A stretch of DNA of 32,879 bases from Gemmatimonadota bacterium (GCA_029262175.1 JAJCZV010000127.1:1-32879), one strand, 5' to 3'; counted from the first letter of the stretch, positions 1 to 9,247 are shown. The notes: generated by a model from the letters alone, not told the origin. Translations and numbers: made by a program.

Positions 1-1962
1 CGAGAGCTTCACAAGGGCGGTCGACACATCGACAGCGCGCGGCGGACCCACCTGATCGGAATCGCCGTCCTCCTCATCGTCGGCTTTGGATCAAGGCTCA
101 GCGGGCTTGGCGAACTGAGCTTCTATGCCGACGAGGAGACGACGGCGCTGGCGTCGCGGGCGCTTGCCGAAGACGGCATCGCACGCATGCCCAGCGGCAT
201 GGAGTATCGCCGAGCCCTGCCCTACACCTGGCTGAACGCCCAGGTTGCCACGCGGATGGGGACGGACCGCGAAGAAGCCTATCGAGTCGGTGGCGCCGTA
301 ATCGGAAGCGCCGCACCGGCGGTCCTGTTTGCGGTCGGGGCGACGTTTGTCGGCATCGGGCCCGCTTTCGTGGCCGGGTCCCTGCTTGCTCTCTCCGAGT
401 GGCATGTCTCCTTCTCTCGGATGGCACGGATGTACGTGCCGTTTGTCTTCTTCTACGTCCTGGCAGCGTTCAGCCTCTGGAAGTGGGGGACTACCGGCGC
501 CCCGAAATATCTTTGGTTGAGCATCTTCTCGGTCGCGACGACGATCTCACTTCACGCACTCGGCGTGTTCGTGCTCCAGTTTGCAGTCTTGCCGCTTCTC
601 TTCACCCGCACAGCCGTCGTTTCCGCCCCGCGTCTACTCGGGTTTGCCGCCGCTTCAGGCGGTCTCGGATGGGCGTATGATCGCTTTTTCGTCACGGTGC
701 CCTATCGGGCCTGGCCGAATGTCGAGTCCGCCCAGGCGCTGGGCCAACAACAACTGCCCTCCGTCATCCCGACCGTCAACTCGCCGACGCTCGCTTTGGC
801 TGCGGCTTTCTTGGCAGCCGTGGTCGGCGTCTACATCTACCGCCGCATGGATCGCGCAGGTGACGACCGCTCCCTAGCACTACCGGATCTCGCGCTCGCT
901 CTTTCCGCGACGGTGGCGATCGCGGCCGTCTTTGTGGGCCAACTCCTCGCTGCCGTCGCCGCGATCACCATCGGTCTCATACTAGATCGGGATCGGTCCG
1001 TTCGGCTTTTTGTTCGCGAACGTTGGGTGGTCGGCGCGGTGGCGGGGGTGGCGATGGTTTGGGCGATCGGAATGATCGTCACGCAAGGCGTCAGCGAAGG
1101 CATCAAAGACCTCGCGTACTTCCCATACCCGTACGCGATCACGCTGTTGCGACAACAGCCGGTGGTGTTTCTTCTCGCGGCGGGCGCCACACTCGCGGCC
1201 ATCCTCGGAGGTCGCGACAAGGTTCCCGTTCGGGCGCTCGCGCTCGCGGTGTTGCTTCCTATCCTGGCGATGGGCGTGGTCTCCAGGTGGGGACCCGCTC
1301 GATACTTCTTCCAACTCTATCCGATGATCTTGTTGTTGGCCGCACTAGGGCTGACGGATGGCTTGGGGTGGTTGCTCTCCAAAGCACGCGTGGATCCCGC
1401 GACTGGACGCAAGTGGAGCCTCGTAGCCGCTAGCGCGCTCGTGTTGTCGGGCGCGTTGGGTCAACATGGCGTGCCGCAAACCCTGAGGGTGAACGGGCTC
1501 GAGCATGGCGACCCGACCGATCCGGACTTACACATGACCGCGACTCGACCGGATCACGCCGGGGCCGGACGGTACGTCCGCGAACATGCCCGCGCCGAAG
1601 ACCTCATCGTGGCAGTCGACGTCCTCGAACAGGCCTGGTACATCGGCCGAGTCGACTACTGGTTGCGCGGAGAGGAGGACGCGGCCCCCTTCCTATATCT
1701 GGAAGATGGCGTCCCCAGAGACATATACGTCTCAGCGCAGCTCCTGCGCGGTCGAGCCGATCTCGATCGGATTCTTGCTCGAGCGGACCCGTCCCGGACC
1801 TGGCTCATCACGTCCGCCGAGGTCGAGCCAGATGACGAACGCGCGTTCAACGAAGAGCAGCGGGAGATTCTCGCCGAGCTTTCACGAGACGTGGACGAAG
1901 TGTTCCTGGCTAGCGATGGGAGAACGCGCGTTTATTGCCTGCGGTGTCCTGAACTGCCTTAA
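1..1962 (+). CDS. GT-C family membrane glycosyltransferase (ArnT/PMT-like), 5' truncated by window edge
   Basis: The frame is open from base 1 with no ATG, GTG or TTG before codon 63, so the true start lies upstream. The visible part encodes about 653 residues. It begins with a hydrophobic segment followed by a loop carrying FYADEETTAL, the acidic loop-1 motif typical of GT39/GT83-type GT-C enzymes. Roughly ten further hydrophobic segments follow, then a soluble C-terminal domain of about 150 residues. Known role of the family: transfer of a sugar from a polyprenyl-phosphate donor to a lipid, glycan or protein on the outer face of the inner membrane. The gene converges on the GT2 pair that could make such a donor; the two stop codons share TTAA. 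Acceptor and sugar cannot be told. Confidence 0.8.
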   Translation, partial: RELHKGGRHIDSARRTHLIGIAVLLIVGFGSRLSGLGELSFYADEETTALASRALAEDGIARMPSGMEYRRALPYTWLNAQVATRMGTDREEAYRVGGAVIGSAAPAVLFAVGATFVGIGPAFVAGSLLALSEWHVSFSRMARMYVPFVFFYVLAAFSLWKWGTTGAPKYLWLSIFSVATTISLHALGVFVLQFAVLPLLFTRTAVVSAPRLLGFAAASGGLGWAYDRFFVTVPYRAWPNVESAQALGQQQLPSVIPTVNSPTLALAAAFLAAVVGVYIYRRMDRAGDDRSLALPDLALALSATVAIAAVFVGQLLAAVAAITIGLILDRDRSVRLFVRERWVVGAVAGVAMVWAIGMIVTQGVSEGIKDLAYFPYPYAITLLRQQPVVFLLAAGATLAAILGGRDKVPVRALALAVLLPILAMGVVSRWGPARYFFQLYPMILLLAALGLTDGLGWLLSKARVDPATGRKWSLVAASALVLSGALGQHGVPQTLRVNGLEHGDPTDPDLHMTATRPDHAGAGRYVREHARAEDLIVAVDVLEQAWYIGRVDYWLRGEEDAAPFLYLEDGVPRDIYVSAQLLRGRADLDRILARADPSRTWLITSAEVEPDDERAFNEEQREILAELSRDVDEVFLASDGRTRVYCLRCPELP

Positions 1963-3011
1963 GAGGCTTCCTCGCGCTCGGCCGTTTTGCGCTTTGCGTC
2001 CTGGGGCTGCGGGAACGACCGTTCGAGCCGATACGCGGGGCGGCTACTCACGCTGAAATGGACAATGATCTCTCCGATCAGTCCCAACGCGATCGATTGT
2101 ACGCCAAGCACGATAAGGAGGGTCGCGCCGACGAGCGCGGGACGATTAGCGAGCGCGGTCCCCGCGATCCGCTGGGCTCCGAGAACGAGGAGGACGGCGC
2201 CCCCCCCCAATGCCATCCATCCGCCGATCAGCCCGAAAAAGCGTAATGGTTTGTGAGTGAATCGGCTGAGGAAGGCCATCCCGGCAAGATCGACGAGACG
2301 CCGTAGGTAGGTGCCCGCAGAATAGATCTTGAGCCGTTGATCGTAGCTGTGTTGGGCGACTTCGACCTCTTCGACCCGAAAGGCTTCGCGCGCGGCAAGA
2401 AGAGGAAGGAATCGAAAACCCGCGCCGTAGAGTGGCACTTCATCGAGGACCTCCGGCCGCAGGACCCGAACGCCGGAGGCCATATCGCGAAGGTCTGTCC
2501 CGACGAAACGACGGAGCAAGAAGTGGAAGCCCCAATGCGAGGCCCGATTGATCCAGTTGTCGTTGTCCTGCACCCTCGCTGCGGACGCGAGCGCCGCTCC
2601 CGCTCTCACACAATCGATCAGCTTTCCGATATCCAGCGGTTCGATGCGCTGGTAACACGGAAGCGTGACGTAGAGCACTCCGCGGCAATGATCCCGCGCG
2701 ATGAGCAGAAGGTTGGACTCACCGGTTCGTTCACCCGCTTCGAAGACGCGAATCGGACGCCCTTCGTCGGCGAGATCTCGGACGCTTTTTAAAGACGCCC
2801 GCGCCTGCGGTTCACCTACGAAGACAAATTCATACGTCTCGCCTAGGGACTCGAACGCCGCAGCGAACTGCTCATAGAGAAGGTCCAAAGGCTGCGGGTT
2901 TTCGGTGACCACGATGATGACCGACAGGTCCGGTCGAACCGTGGTGGTCCCGGCTTCCACAGGCTCCTGGACCGAGCGGACCCCCAGCCTCGCCGCGCCC
3001 TCGTCGCTCAT
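1959..3011 (-). CDS. Degenerate GT2 (DPM1/ArnC-like) protein with two C-terminal membrane segments, probable pseudoenzyme
   Basis: 350 residues, starting at an ATG that overlaps the preceding GT2 gene by 4 bases (ATGA). The frame stays open well upstream, but that part lies over the neighbour's coding sequence and looks like noise. It aligns along its length with its partner, including the opening PDLSVIIV, the DPLDI-like helix (here EPLDI) and two C-terminal transmembrane helices. The catalytic motifs are gone: NDGS has become GEPQ (about residues 66-69) and the metal-binding DGDLQ has become LPCYQ (about 117-121). The region matching the partner's HHPRTAGESSYG is also rewritten. The frame is intact and well preserved, which argues for function rather than decay. 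I infer a non-catalytic subunit that binds or regulates the active partner. A run of nine G on the coding strand lies in the first membrane segment. Confidence 0.75.
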   Translation of the reverse strand: MSDEGAARLGVRSVQEPVEAGTTTVRPDLSVIIVVTENPQPLDLLYEQFAAAFESLGETYEFVFVGEPQARASLKSVRDLADEGRPIRVFEAGERTGESNLLLIARDHCRGVLYVTLPCYQRIEPLDIGKLIDCVRAGAALASAARVQDNDNWINRASHWGFHFLLRRFVGTDLRDMASGVRVLRPEVLDEVPLYGAGFRFLPLLAAREAFRVEEVEVAQHSYDQRLKIYSAGTYLRRLVDLAGMAFLSRFTHKPLRFFGLIGGWMALGGGAVLLVLGAQRIAGTALANRPALVGATLLIVLGVQSIALGLIGEIIVHFSVSSRPAYRLERSFPQPQDAKRKTAEREEAS

Positions 3012-4021
3012 GAAACCCACTCGGTGGCAGTGGACGCCATGGTTCCCCGGCCACGAGTCTTGAGGCGCACGAACGATTCGGCGAGAAGACCGAGAACAAG
3101 CAGATACGCGGACAGAGCGACCAAGAGGAGAACGACGGTAGCAAAACTGAGACTCCGCAACGCGGGGGCATTGGTCAACAGTCGAGCGCCTACCATTGCG
3201 GAGGCCACGAGCGCCGGAGGCAGCGCCAGCCTCAGGAAGAGTTGCAGTGGACGAAGCCGAAATGAACGGATCATTTTGATCGTGAAGAGGTCGATGACCA
3301 CCTGCCAGATCCTCGACAAGCCATAGCTGCTCTCGCCTGCCGTTCGCGGGTGATGGCGCACCTCGAGTTCTGTAATCCTCGCGCCGGCAGTTCCGGCGGC
3401 CAAGGCTGGTATAAAACGATGAAGATCCGAGTACAACCGCATCCGTTCCAACAGCCCTCGTCGATAGGCTTTTAGTGAGCATCCGTTGTCGCGAATCGGA
3501 ACGCCGGTGATCCAACGGATCACGCGATTGGCGATCTGAGACGGGAATTTGCGGGTGAGCCATTTGTCCTGCCGCCGCATGCGGTAGCCGGCAACGAGGT
3601 CGAAGCCTTCATCCAGCTTCTCGACGAGTCGTGGAATGTCTAGAGGGTCGTTTTGAAGATCTCCGTCCATGGTGACGACGACTCGACCGAGGGCGTGATC
3701 GAATCCCGCCTGCATCGCCGCTGACTGTCCGAAGCGAGCGGCCAGCGTAAGCAGCCGGATCCTTGGGTCGAGGATCGCCAATTCGGACACACGGGCGGCG
3801 GTGGAATCGGTGCTGCCGTCGTTCACAAACAAGAGTTCCCAACTAAACGAGTCCTCGAGGGCTTGGCGCACCTGGGTTACGACCCCGGCAACGTTGTCCT
3901 CCTCGTTGAGAACCGGTACGACGATCGAGAGATCCGGCGGCTTCTGCATGGGGCCGCTCGGGGCAATCTCTGTGCCCCGAACCGCCGTGTTGGCACCGCT
4001 TAAATCGGAAGGGTCCCCCAT
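3008..4021 (-). CDS. GT2 polyprenyl-phosphate sugar synthase (DPM1/ArnC-like)
   Basis: 337 residues. A GT-A domain opens with DLSIVVPVLNEEDN (about residue 30). NDGS (67-70) and MDGDLQNDP (DGD at 119-121) are intact, and HHPRTAGESSYG lies further on. Two hydrophobic helices follow at about 260-325, as in polyprenyl-phosphate glycosyltransferases. Known reaction: a nucleotide-sugar plus undecaprenyl phosphate gives a lipid-linked sugar on the cytoplasmic face, later used by GT-C enzymes. A later start (Met25 at 3949) would sit closer to the fold; neither start has a clear Shine-Dalgarno sequence. The gene overlaps the next by ATGA, so the two products are probably made together. A 16-bp inverted repeat lies 30 bases upstream. 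Confidence 0.82.
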   Translation of the reverse strand: MGDPSDLSGANTAVRGTEIAPSGPMQKPPDLSIVVPVLNEEDNVAGVVTQVRQALEDSFSWELLFVNDGSTDSTAARVSELAILDPRIRLLTLAARFGQSAAMQAGFDHALGRVVVTMDGDLQNDPLDIPRLVEKLDEGFDLVAGYRMRRQDKWLTRKFPSQIANRVIRWITGVPIRDNGCSLKAYRRGLLERMRLYSDLHRFIPALAAGTAGARITELEVRHHPRTAGESSYGLSRIWQVVIDLFTIKMIRSFRLRPLQLFLRLALPPALVASAMVGARLLTNAPALRSLSFATVVLLLVALSAYLLVLGLLAESFVRLKTRGRGTMASTATEWVS

Positions 4022-4050
4022 TCCGCGGCGCCACGATTGGGAGCCCTCCT

Positions 4051-4066
4051 GTTGCGTCTACGCAAC
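4051..4066. promoter_or_regulatory. Perfect 16-bp inverted repeat, candidate operator
   Basis: GTTGCGTCTACGCAAC: two perfect 7-base arms around CT. It lies in the 217-base gap between the divergent GT2 pair (start 4021) and the epimerase (start 4239). Position and symmetry suit a dimeric repressor site or a leader hairpin for the GT2 genes. No cognate regulator can be named. Confidence 0.4.
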
Positions 4067-4238
4067 GCTTACACCGCCTTATTCAGGTGCCTGGCGCCGC
4101 TTTTCGAACGCGGAGGTCTAGCATTCATACCACCGTAGGTTGATCACAACGGGCGGTGCCCGACGGTACGACTCATGCCCGATCCATCTACCACGAACTC
4201 GAACGCGGGATCTGGGTCAGAAGCGGAGAAACTGGAAG

Positions 4239-5243
4239 ATGCGAGCTGTCGTAACCGGCGCAGCCGGCTTTATCGGGTCTCACCTGGTCGAACGACTGTT
4301 GAGCGAAGGCTGGACGGTACGGGGGATCGATGCCTTCCGGACCTATTATCCGACGCCCGTGAAGGAGTTGAACGTGGCTCGCGCTCTGGCCAACGCCAGT
4401 TACTCGCTGACGGTGGCCGACCTCGCCGTCGAAGACCTCGAACCGCTGCTAGACGGAGCCGACGTCGTCTTTCACGCCGCCGCTCAGCCAGGAGTCAGAG
4501 GCTCTTGGGAAGACGGTTTCGGCGAGTATGTCGACGACAATGTGCTGGCCACTCAGCGCCTTCTCGAGGCTTCCCGACAGGTAGGGCTCCGACGCTTTGT
4601 CTTCTCCTCCAGCTCTTCCGTGTGCGGGAACGGCGCCAATATACCTTCGCGCGAGACCGACCCCACGAAGCCTTACAGTCCCTACGGGGTCACGAAGCTC
4701 GCTGGAGAACACCTCTGCTCCGCTTACGCGGCCAATTGGCGTGTACCCACCGTTTCACTTAGATATTTTACCGTTTATGGACCACGGCAGCGGCCGGACA
4801 TGGCCATACATCGGTTGATCGAATGCGGATTATCCGGATCGACGTTCACCATGTTCGGCACCGGCGAGCAGCGTCGTGATTTCACCTACGTCGACGATGT
4901 CGTTGCCGCAAATCTCGCCGCCGTGAGTGCTACGCTCGAGCACGGCACCGTCATCAATATCGGAGGCGGTGAGACGGTCTCGATGAACGATCTGGTAGAG
5001 GAACTCGGCGACATCATGGAACGCCCGATTGACGTCGAGATGAGAGACAGCCAACCGGGTGACGTCCGAAACACGAGCGCGTCCATCGACCGGGCCCGTG
5101 AAGCTCTGGGCTGGACGCCCCGCATTGGTCGCCGTGAAGGTCTCGAGCTTCAGGTCGCTTGGCATCGTGAAGCTGCCGTTCGTGGGAGGACCCGCTCGAA
5201 CATCCGAATTCCCCGTACGCCCTCGATCAAACGCAGCGCCTAG
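4239..5243 (+). CDS. NAD-dependent nucleotide-sugar epimerase/dehydratase (extended SDR, UDP-sugar 4-epimerase-like)
   Basis: 334 residues from the ATG at 4239, which has GGAG about 10 bases upstream. The frame is open further upstream but that stretch has no family similarity. It has the Rossmann motif GAAGFIG near the N-terminus, FSSSSSVCG for the catalytic Ser/Thr, and YGVTK for the Tyr-Lys pair. RYFTVYGPRQRPDMA and RRDFTYVDDVV are standard in UDP-glucose/UDP-glucuronate 4-epimerases. It should supply a nucleotide-sugar for the surrounding glycosyltransferases; the exact sugar is unknown. It converges on the AsnB gene with a 6-base gap. Confidence 0.85.
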   Translation: MRAVVTGAAGFIGSHLVERLLSEGWTVRGIDAFRTYYPTPVKELNVARALANASYSLTVADLAVEDLEPLLDGADVVFHAAAQPGVRGSWEDGFGEYVDDNVLATQRLLEASRQVGLRRFVFSSSSSVCGNGANIPSRETDPTKPYSPYGVTKLAGEHLCSAYAANWRVPTVSLRYFTVYGPRQRPDMAIHRLIECGLSGSTFTMFGTGEQRRDFTYVDDVVAANLAAVSATLEHGTVINIGGGETVSMNDLVEELGDIMERPIDVEMRDSQPGDVRNTSASIDRAREALGWTPRIGRREGLELQVAWHREAAVRGRTRSNIRIPRTPSIKRSA

Positions 5244-5249
5244 CCACAA

Positions 5250-7175
5250 CTACGCGGCGCCCCTCTGGATCCAGTCGGTCACGTCCTCGCGTGGCGTGCC
5301 TTCAATAAACAGCCTGTGCCAGATCTCCAGGTTGAGCAGTATCCAGATCCGGTAGTTGTGGTCGCGACGGCCCGCGATGTGGTCCTCGATCATGCTTCGG
5401 ACATACGTCCGCTCGAACAGGCCCGCCTCGACGAAGGCTGAATTCTCGGCGACGCCGCGCAGAAGTCCACTCAACTCGTTCTGCATCCAATAGGCGAGAG
5501 GAAAACCAAACCCCTGCTTTTTTCGATCTACGAGTTCTTCACTCATATACCGACGCGCCAGCTGCCGAAGCAGGTATTTCAGAGTTCTCCCTTTCAACTT
5601 CAGTGACGAGGGAATGCGCGCCGCGAACTCCACCATCCGATGTTCCATTAGCGGTGGCCGCACCTCGAGCCCATGCGCCATCGCCATTCGATCGACGATC
5701 GGCAGAAGATGATCCGGCATCCGCGTCATCAGGTCCGTATAGAGCATGCGCTCCACCAGATCTTCCGCGTTCGCCGAATTGAAGTGATCGAGGATCTTGC
5801 TCTTGGAGTCGATCTCCCCGAGGCGGCGTTTGGCGCTGGCGCTAAACAGGCCGGCCTTCGACTCCTCTGTGAAGCGAAGGAAACTCATGCTCTCGGCGTA
5901 GCGGTCTTCCCGACTCATGAGCGACATTTCATTGAGCCACCGCAGCTTCTGTGAGAGCCCTTTGTACGCGAAGCTCTCCGGCATGAAGTCGATCAGTCGT
6001 CGGATCACCGAGCGGCGTATGACGGCGGGCACGAATCTCAGTCCCTCGGCCATCTGGACGCCCGAATAGCGATCGTAGCCGGCGAACAACTCGTCGCCGC
6101 CGTCACCGCTGAGCACCACCTTGACGTGACGCGCCGCAAGCTCGGACACCATAAAAACGCCAACTCCGAAGGGATCGGCCGGTTCGTCGAGATGCCAAAT
6201 CATCTGCGGCAGGCGGTGGACCAAGTCGGCGTCGGCGATCTGCTCGTGGTGGTCCGTCCCGTATTGGTCGGCGACCATGCGCGCGAAGGGGAGTTCGTTG
6301 AAGCCCTTGTCGCGCACGCCCACCGAGAACGTCGGGACGGGGGAATCGGCCTGCCGTGCCAGGATCGCAGTCATCAGGCTCGAGTCGATTCCGCCGCTCA
6401 GGAACGTTCCGACGGGCACATCCGACAGGCGGTGCGCCCGAACGGTGTCTTGCAGTGTAGCGTCCAGCTCGTCGAGGATCTCGGCCTCGGATCCCGCGAG
6501 CTTGTTCCCGAATGAAAAGCTCCAGTACCTCTCGATTCGAGCGCTTCCGTCTTGTAGAACCAGCCGGTGTGCGGCCGGCAGCTTTTGCACTCCCTCGAAG
6601 AGCGTGAGCTGATCAGGAATAAAGCGCAGCGAGATGTAATGATACAGAGCTTCAAGATCGATCTCCGGAGAAACGAAGCCCGACGCAAGCAGCGCCTTTA
6701 CCTCGGAGCCAAAGGTGAAGGCCTCATTGGATTGCATAAAGAACAGCGGCTTCTGGCCCATATGATCGCGAGCCAGGAGAAGTCTCCGCCGCCTTGCGTC
6801 CCAGAGACCGAAGGCAAACATGCCGTCTAGGTGGCAGACACAATCCACTCCGTACTCTTCGTACAGGTGTAGAATGACCTCAGTGTCTGAGCGCGTGACG
6901 AACCGCCGACCCTTCGCCTCCAGCTTGGACCGCAATTCGGGGAAATTGTAGATTTCCCCATTGAACACGATCCCCACCGAACGATCGGGGTTATACATCG
7001 GTTGGTGGCCGCCATCGATGTCGATGATGCTCAGCCGTCGGTGCCCGAGAGCGATCCCGTCGAGGTAGTCGATCCCCATATCATCGGGCCCCCGGTGCTC
7101 GATTGCCGCCACCATTTCGACCACTCGACGTTGAATCTCGGGGTCGGGGCTCACGACACCCGCGATCCCACACAT
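5250..7175 (-). CDS. asnB: Glutamine-hydrolysing asparagine synthetase-type amidotransferase
   Basis: 641 residues, the usual AsnB length. ATG at 7175 follows GGGAG. MCGIAGVV supplies the N-terminal nucleophile Cys2, with RHRGPDD-like and FNGEIYN class II glutaminase motifs. The synthetase domain has the ATP pyrophosphatase loop SGGIDSS and then LSGDGGDELFAGYDRY. It is the last gene of the seven-gene minus-strand glycan operon, 25 bases after the epimerase. AsnB-type enzymes in capsule or EPS loci often amidate sugar carboxylates (uronic acids) instead of, or besides, making asparagine. That specialised role is an inference from context here. Confidence 0.9.
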   Translation of the reverse strand: MCGIAGVVSPDPEIQRRVVEMVAAIEHRGPDDMGIDYLDGIALGHRRLSIIDIDGGHQPMYNPDRSVGIVFNGEIYNFPELRSKLEAKGRRFVTRSDTEVILHLYEEYGVDCVCHLDGMFAFGLWDARRRRLLLARDHMGQKPLFFMQSNEAFTFGSEVKALLASGFVSPEIDLEALYHYISLRFIPDQLTLFEGVQKLPAAHRLVLQDGSARIERYWSFSFGNKLAGSEAEILDELDATLQDTVRAHRLSDVPVGTFLSGGIDSSLMTAILARQADSPVPTFSVGVRDKGFNELPFARMVADQYGTDHHEQIADADLVHRLPQMIWHLDEPADPFGVGVFMVSELAARHVKVVLSGDGGDELFAGYDRYSGVQMAEGLRFVPAVIRRSVIRRLIDFMPESFAYKGLSQKLRWLNEMSLMSREDRYAESMSFLRFTEESKAGLFSASAKRRLGEIDSKSKILDHFNSANAEDLVERMLYTDLMTRMPDHLLPIVDRMAMAHGLEVRPPLMEHRMVEFAARIPSSLKLKGRTLKYLLRQLARRYMSEELVDRKKQGFGFPLAYWMQNELSGLLRGVAENSAFVEAGLFERTYVRSMIEDHIAGRRDHNYRIWILLNLEIWHRLFIEGTPREDVTDWIQRGAA

Positions 7176-7200
7176 CAGAGGCTCCCGAGTTCAGGCGAGG

Positions 7201-8184
7201 TCACAGGTAGCCGCTGTCTTTGTACCATTGGGCCGTGCGCCGAAGGCCTTCGTCCAAATCGACTTTCGACGCATAGCCCAAGTCCTTCTTGGCGCGACCG
7301 ATGTCAAACGCCCGGTTCTGTCGGAACCAGTCGACGCGCCGGGGGAAGATCGGGGGGGCGATGCCGAAGGGGCTGCACACCGCCTCACACACGTGGCCTG
7401 CAACGACGAGGGGCGTGATCGGAAAGTGCCGGATCTTGAGAGGGACGTCGAGCGCCTGTCCAACCTTTCTCACGATCTCCTCGATGGAGTAGAATTCTTC
7501 GTCGGCAATCAGGTATACGCCGCCGTCGCCGACACCCGGCTCCATCGCGGCCATCAGGGCGTCGACCAAATTATCGATGTAGAGCGGATGATATAGCGTG
7601 CGTCCGTTTCCGAACATCGGGAAGGACCCTTTGGCGACCCGCTTGAAGATCATGTAGAACCGCTCGGGATCGCCTGGGCCGTAAATCGCCGCCGGCCGCA
7701 GCGTAACGGTAGGCATCCCCTTCTGATCGAACTCCGCCACCAACGGTTCCGCCTGATACTTCGTGCGTTGGTAGTAGTCGGCAGGCTTGATGGGCGCGTC
7801 TTCATTTGCGGGAGGGTTGTCGATGTTTCCGTGGACCCCGCAGGTGCTGCAGTAGATGAACTTCTTGACGCCGTGGCGGTGCGCCGCCGCGAGGACGGTC
7901 TGGGTGCCGGTCACGTTTACATCGTCGTAGTAGCTCTCCGGCACATCGAGTTCTCGGAAGGCGGCGGCGAGATGCTGGACGACGTCGATCCCATCCATGC
8001 TGTCATCCACGATCTCCGGATCCGTTACCGAACCGATCCGTACGTCGGCCCCTAGCGCGCGAAGGGCGTCGCTTTGCAGCCCCTCTTTGTTGTCGAGCGC
8101 ACGAACCTCATGACCCGTCTCAATGAGACGTTTCACGAGCGCGGTGCCTGTGAAGCCTGTGCCACCCGTGACCAGAACTCTCAT
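7201..8184 (-). CDS. NAD-dependent epimerase/dehydratase (extended SDR)
   Basis: 327 residues. I take the ATG at 8184 because GGGAGGTGGG sits directly in front; the frame also offers a TTG at 8196 that would place this site inside the gene. MRVLVTGGTGFTGTALV is the NAD-binding start, IYCSTCGVHGN carries the catalytic Ser/Thr, and YYQRTKYQAE supplies the YxxxK pair. The family covers sugar epimerases, dehydratases and 3-beta-hydroxysteroid dehydrogenase-like enzymes. Context in the glycan operon favours a nucleotide-sugar modifying enzyme. Substrate not determinable. Confidence 0.82.
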   Translation of the reverse strand: MRVLVTGGTGFTGTALVKRLIETGHEVRALDNKEGLQSDALRALGADVRIGSVTDPEIVDDSMDGIDVVQHLAAAFRELDVPESYYDDVNVTGTQTVLAAAHRHGVKKFIYCSTCGVHGNIDNPPANEDAPIKPADYYQRTKYQAEPLVAEFDQKGMPTVTLRPAAIYGPGDPERFYMIFKRVAKGSFPMFGNGRTLYHPLYIDNLVDALMAAMEPGVGDGGVYLIADEEFYSIEEIVRKVGQALDVPLKIRHFPITPLVVAGHVCEAVCSPFGIAPPIFPRRVDWFRQNRAFDIGRAKKDLGYASKVDLDEGLRRTAQWYKDSGYL

Positions 8185-8239
8185 CCCACCTCCCAACGAT
8201 CCAGGGGTATCCGCGACCGACGGTCGAACGTCGAGGCCT

Positions 8240-9247
8240 TCACGCTATGGACGCCGGCGTCGCGCGACCGGCGGCGGTCCACCAAGCCAACCCAATGGCG
8301 GCGCGAACCACCTCCACGAACCGAACGACGAGCGCCACCGACAACGCCACGGTTGGGGTGATACCGAATGGGCTTAGCAACGCGACGTAGAGACCTTCCC
8401 TGATCCCGATCGAACGCACGCTGATGGGAATGCGCTCGAGGAAGGCGACCACTGGCGTTGCGGCGACGATGGCAAACAACGGTACGTCGACGAGGTGGAC
8501 CGACTGGGCAGCGAGCCAAATGGTGAGCCCATAGAGGGTCTTTTCCATTTGAGACAGCGCGAAATACAGCGTCACCGTCCCCACGTGGTTCCGGATTACC
8601 GACAGCGATCGGAGGAAACGGATCGCATGTAGCGCCCCACATCTCGGGAGCAGACGCCAAACTCGCCATCTGGGCGCCGCGCCCGCGCGACTGGCCAAGA
8701 ACGGCACCGCAAACCAAGACAGCCCCCACAGCCCGACTCCGAGCGGGATCAACCAGGTCACCGACAGCCCGGTGAGCGTCCCGATCGCGAACGGCCCCAG
8801 TAGGCAAGCCACGACGACCGAAGAAAGAAGACCGATCGTACGTTCGACGACGACCGACGAGACGGCTGGTCGAAGCCGGAAGCCTCGCCGTTGGAGATAC
8901 CAAACTCTAAAACCGTCCGCACCGAGCGTGGACGGCAGAAACAACCCGAACACTTCGGATTGAAAGTAGGCCGCGATCGGAACGACGGGGCGCACGACAA
9001 TCGCAAACGCGCGCAGGAGCAGGCGCCATTTGAACGCCATGACGATGAGATCGAAACAGGCCACCAACACGCACGCCCCGACCAGCGGCACCGAAGCGGA
9101 GGCGATCGCGTTGACGAGTTCACGAGAATCGATCAGGGTCGCGAAAGCCACGACCGTGACGACGACCGCGAAGACTATGGGCACCACCGAGCGTAGGGAA
9201 CGCTTGTTTTTCGTAGCCGCACCAGCGACGGGTCGGGGGTCGGACAC
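8240..9247 (-). CDS. Flippase-like integral membrane protein (lysylphosphatidylglycerol synthase TM-domain family)
   Basis: 335 residues, starting at GTG 9247, which overlaps the upstream stop by one base (TAGTG), so translation is probably coupled. About eight hydrophobic segments. KWRLLLRA, FGLFLPSTLGADGFRVWYL, the VVERTIGLLSS block and the RIPISVRSIGIREGLYVALL block are hallmarks of the LPG_synthase_TM/UPF0104 family. There is no C-terminal aminoacyl-transferase domain, so this is not a lysyl-PG synthase. Stand-alone members are often found in glycan loci and are proposed to help move lipid-linked sugars across the membrane. That role is inferred here. A frame extension upstream of 9247 lies within the neighbouring gene and is rejected. 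Confidence 0.75.
   Translation of the reverse strand: MSDPRPVAGAATKNKRSLRSVVPIVFAVVVTVVAFATLIDSRELVNAIASASVPLVGACVLVACFDLIVMAFKWRLLLRAFAIVVRPVVPIAAYFQSEVFGLFLPSTLGADGFRVWYLQRRGFRLRPAVSSVVVERTIGLLSSVVVACLLGPFAIGTLTGLSVTWLIPLGVGLWGLSWFAVPFLASRAGAAPRWRVWRLLPRCGALHAIRFLRSLSVIRNHVGTVTLYFALSQMEKTLYGLTIWLAAQSVHLVDVPLFAIVAATPVVAFLERIPISVRSIGIREGLYVALLSPFGITPTVALSVALVVRFVEVVRAAIGLAWWTAAGRATPASIA

Noticed and set aside
3012..3563. Upstream extension of the degenerate GT2 frame
   Set aside because: Overlaps the active GT2 in another frame; the extra residues are low-complexity Ser/Arg. The ATGA overlap start is far better.
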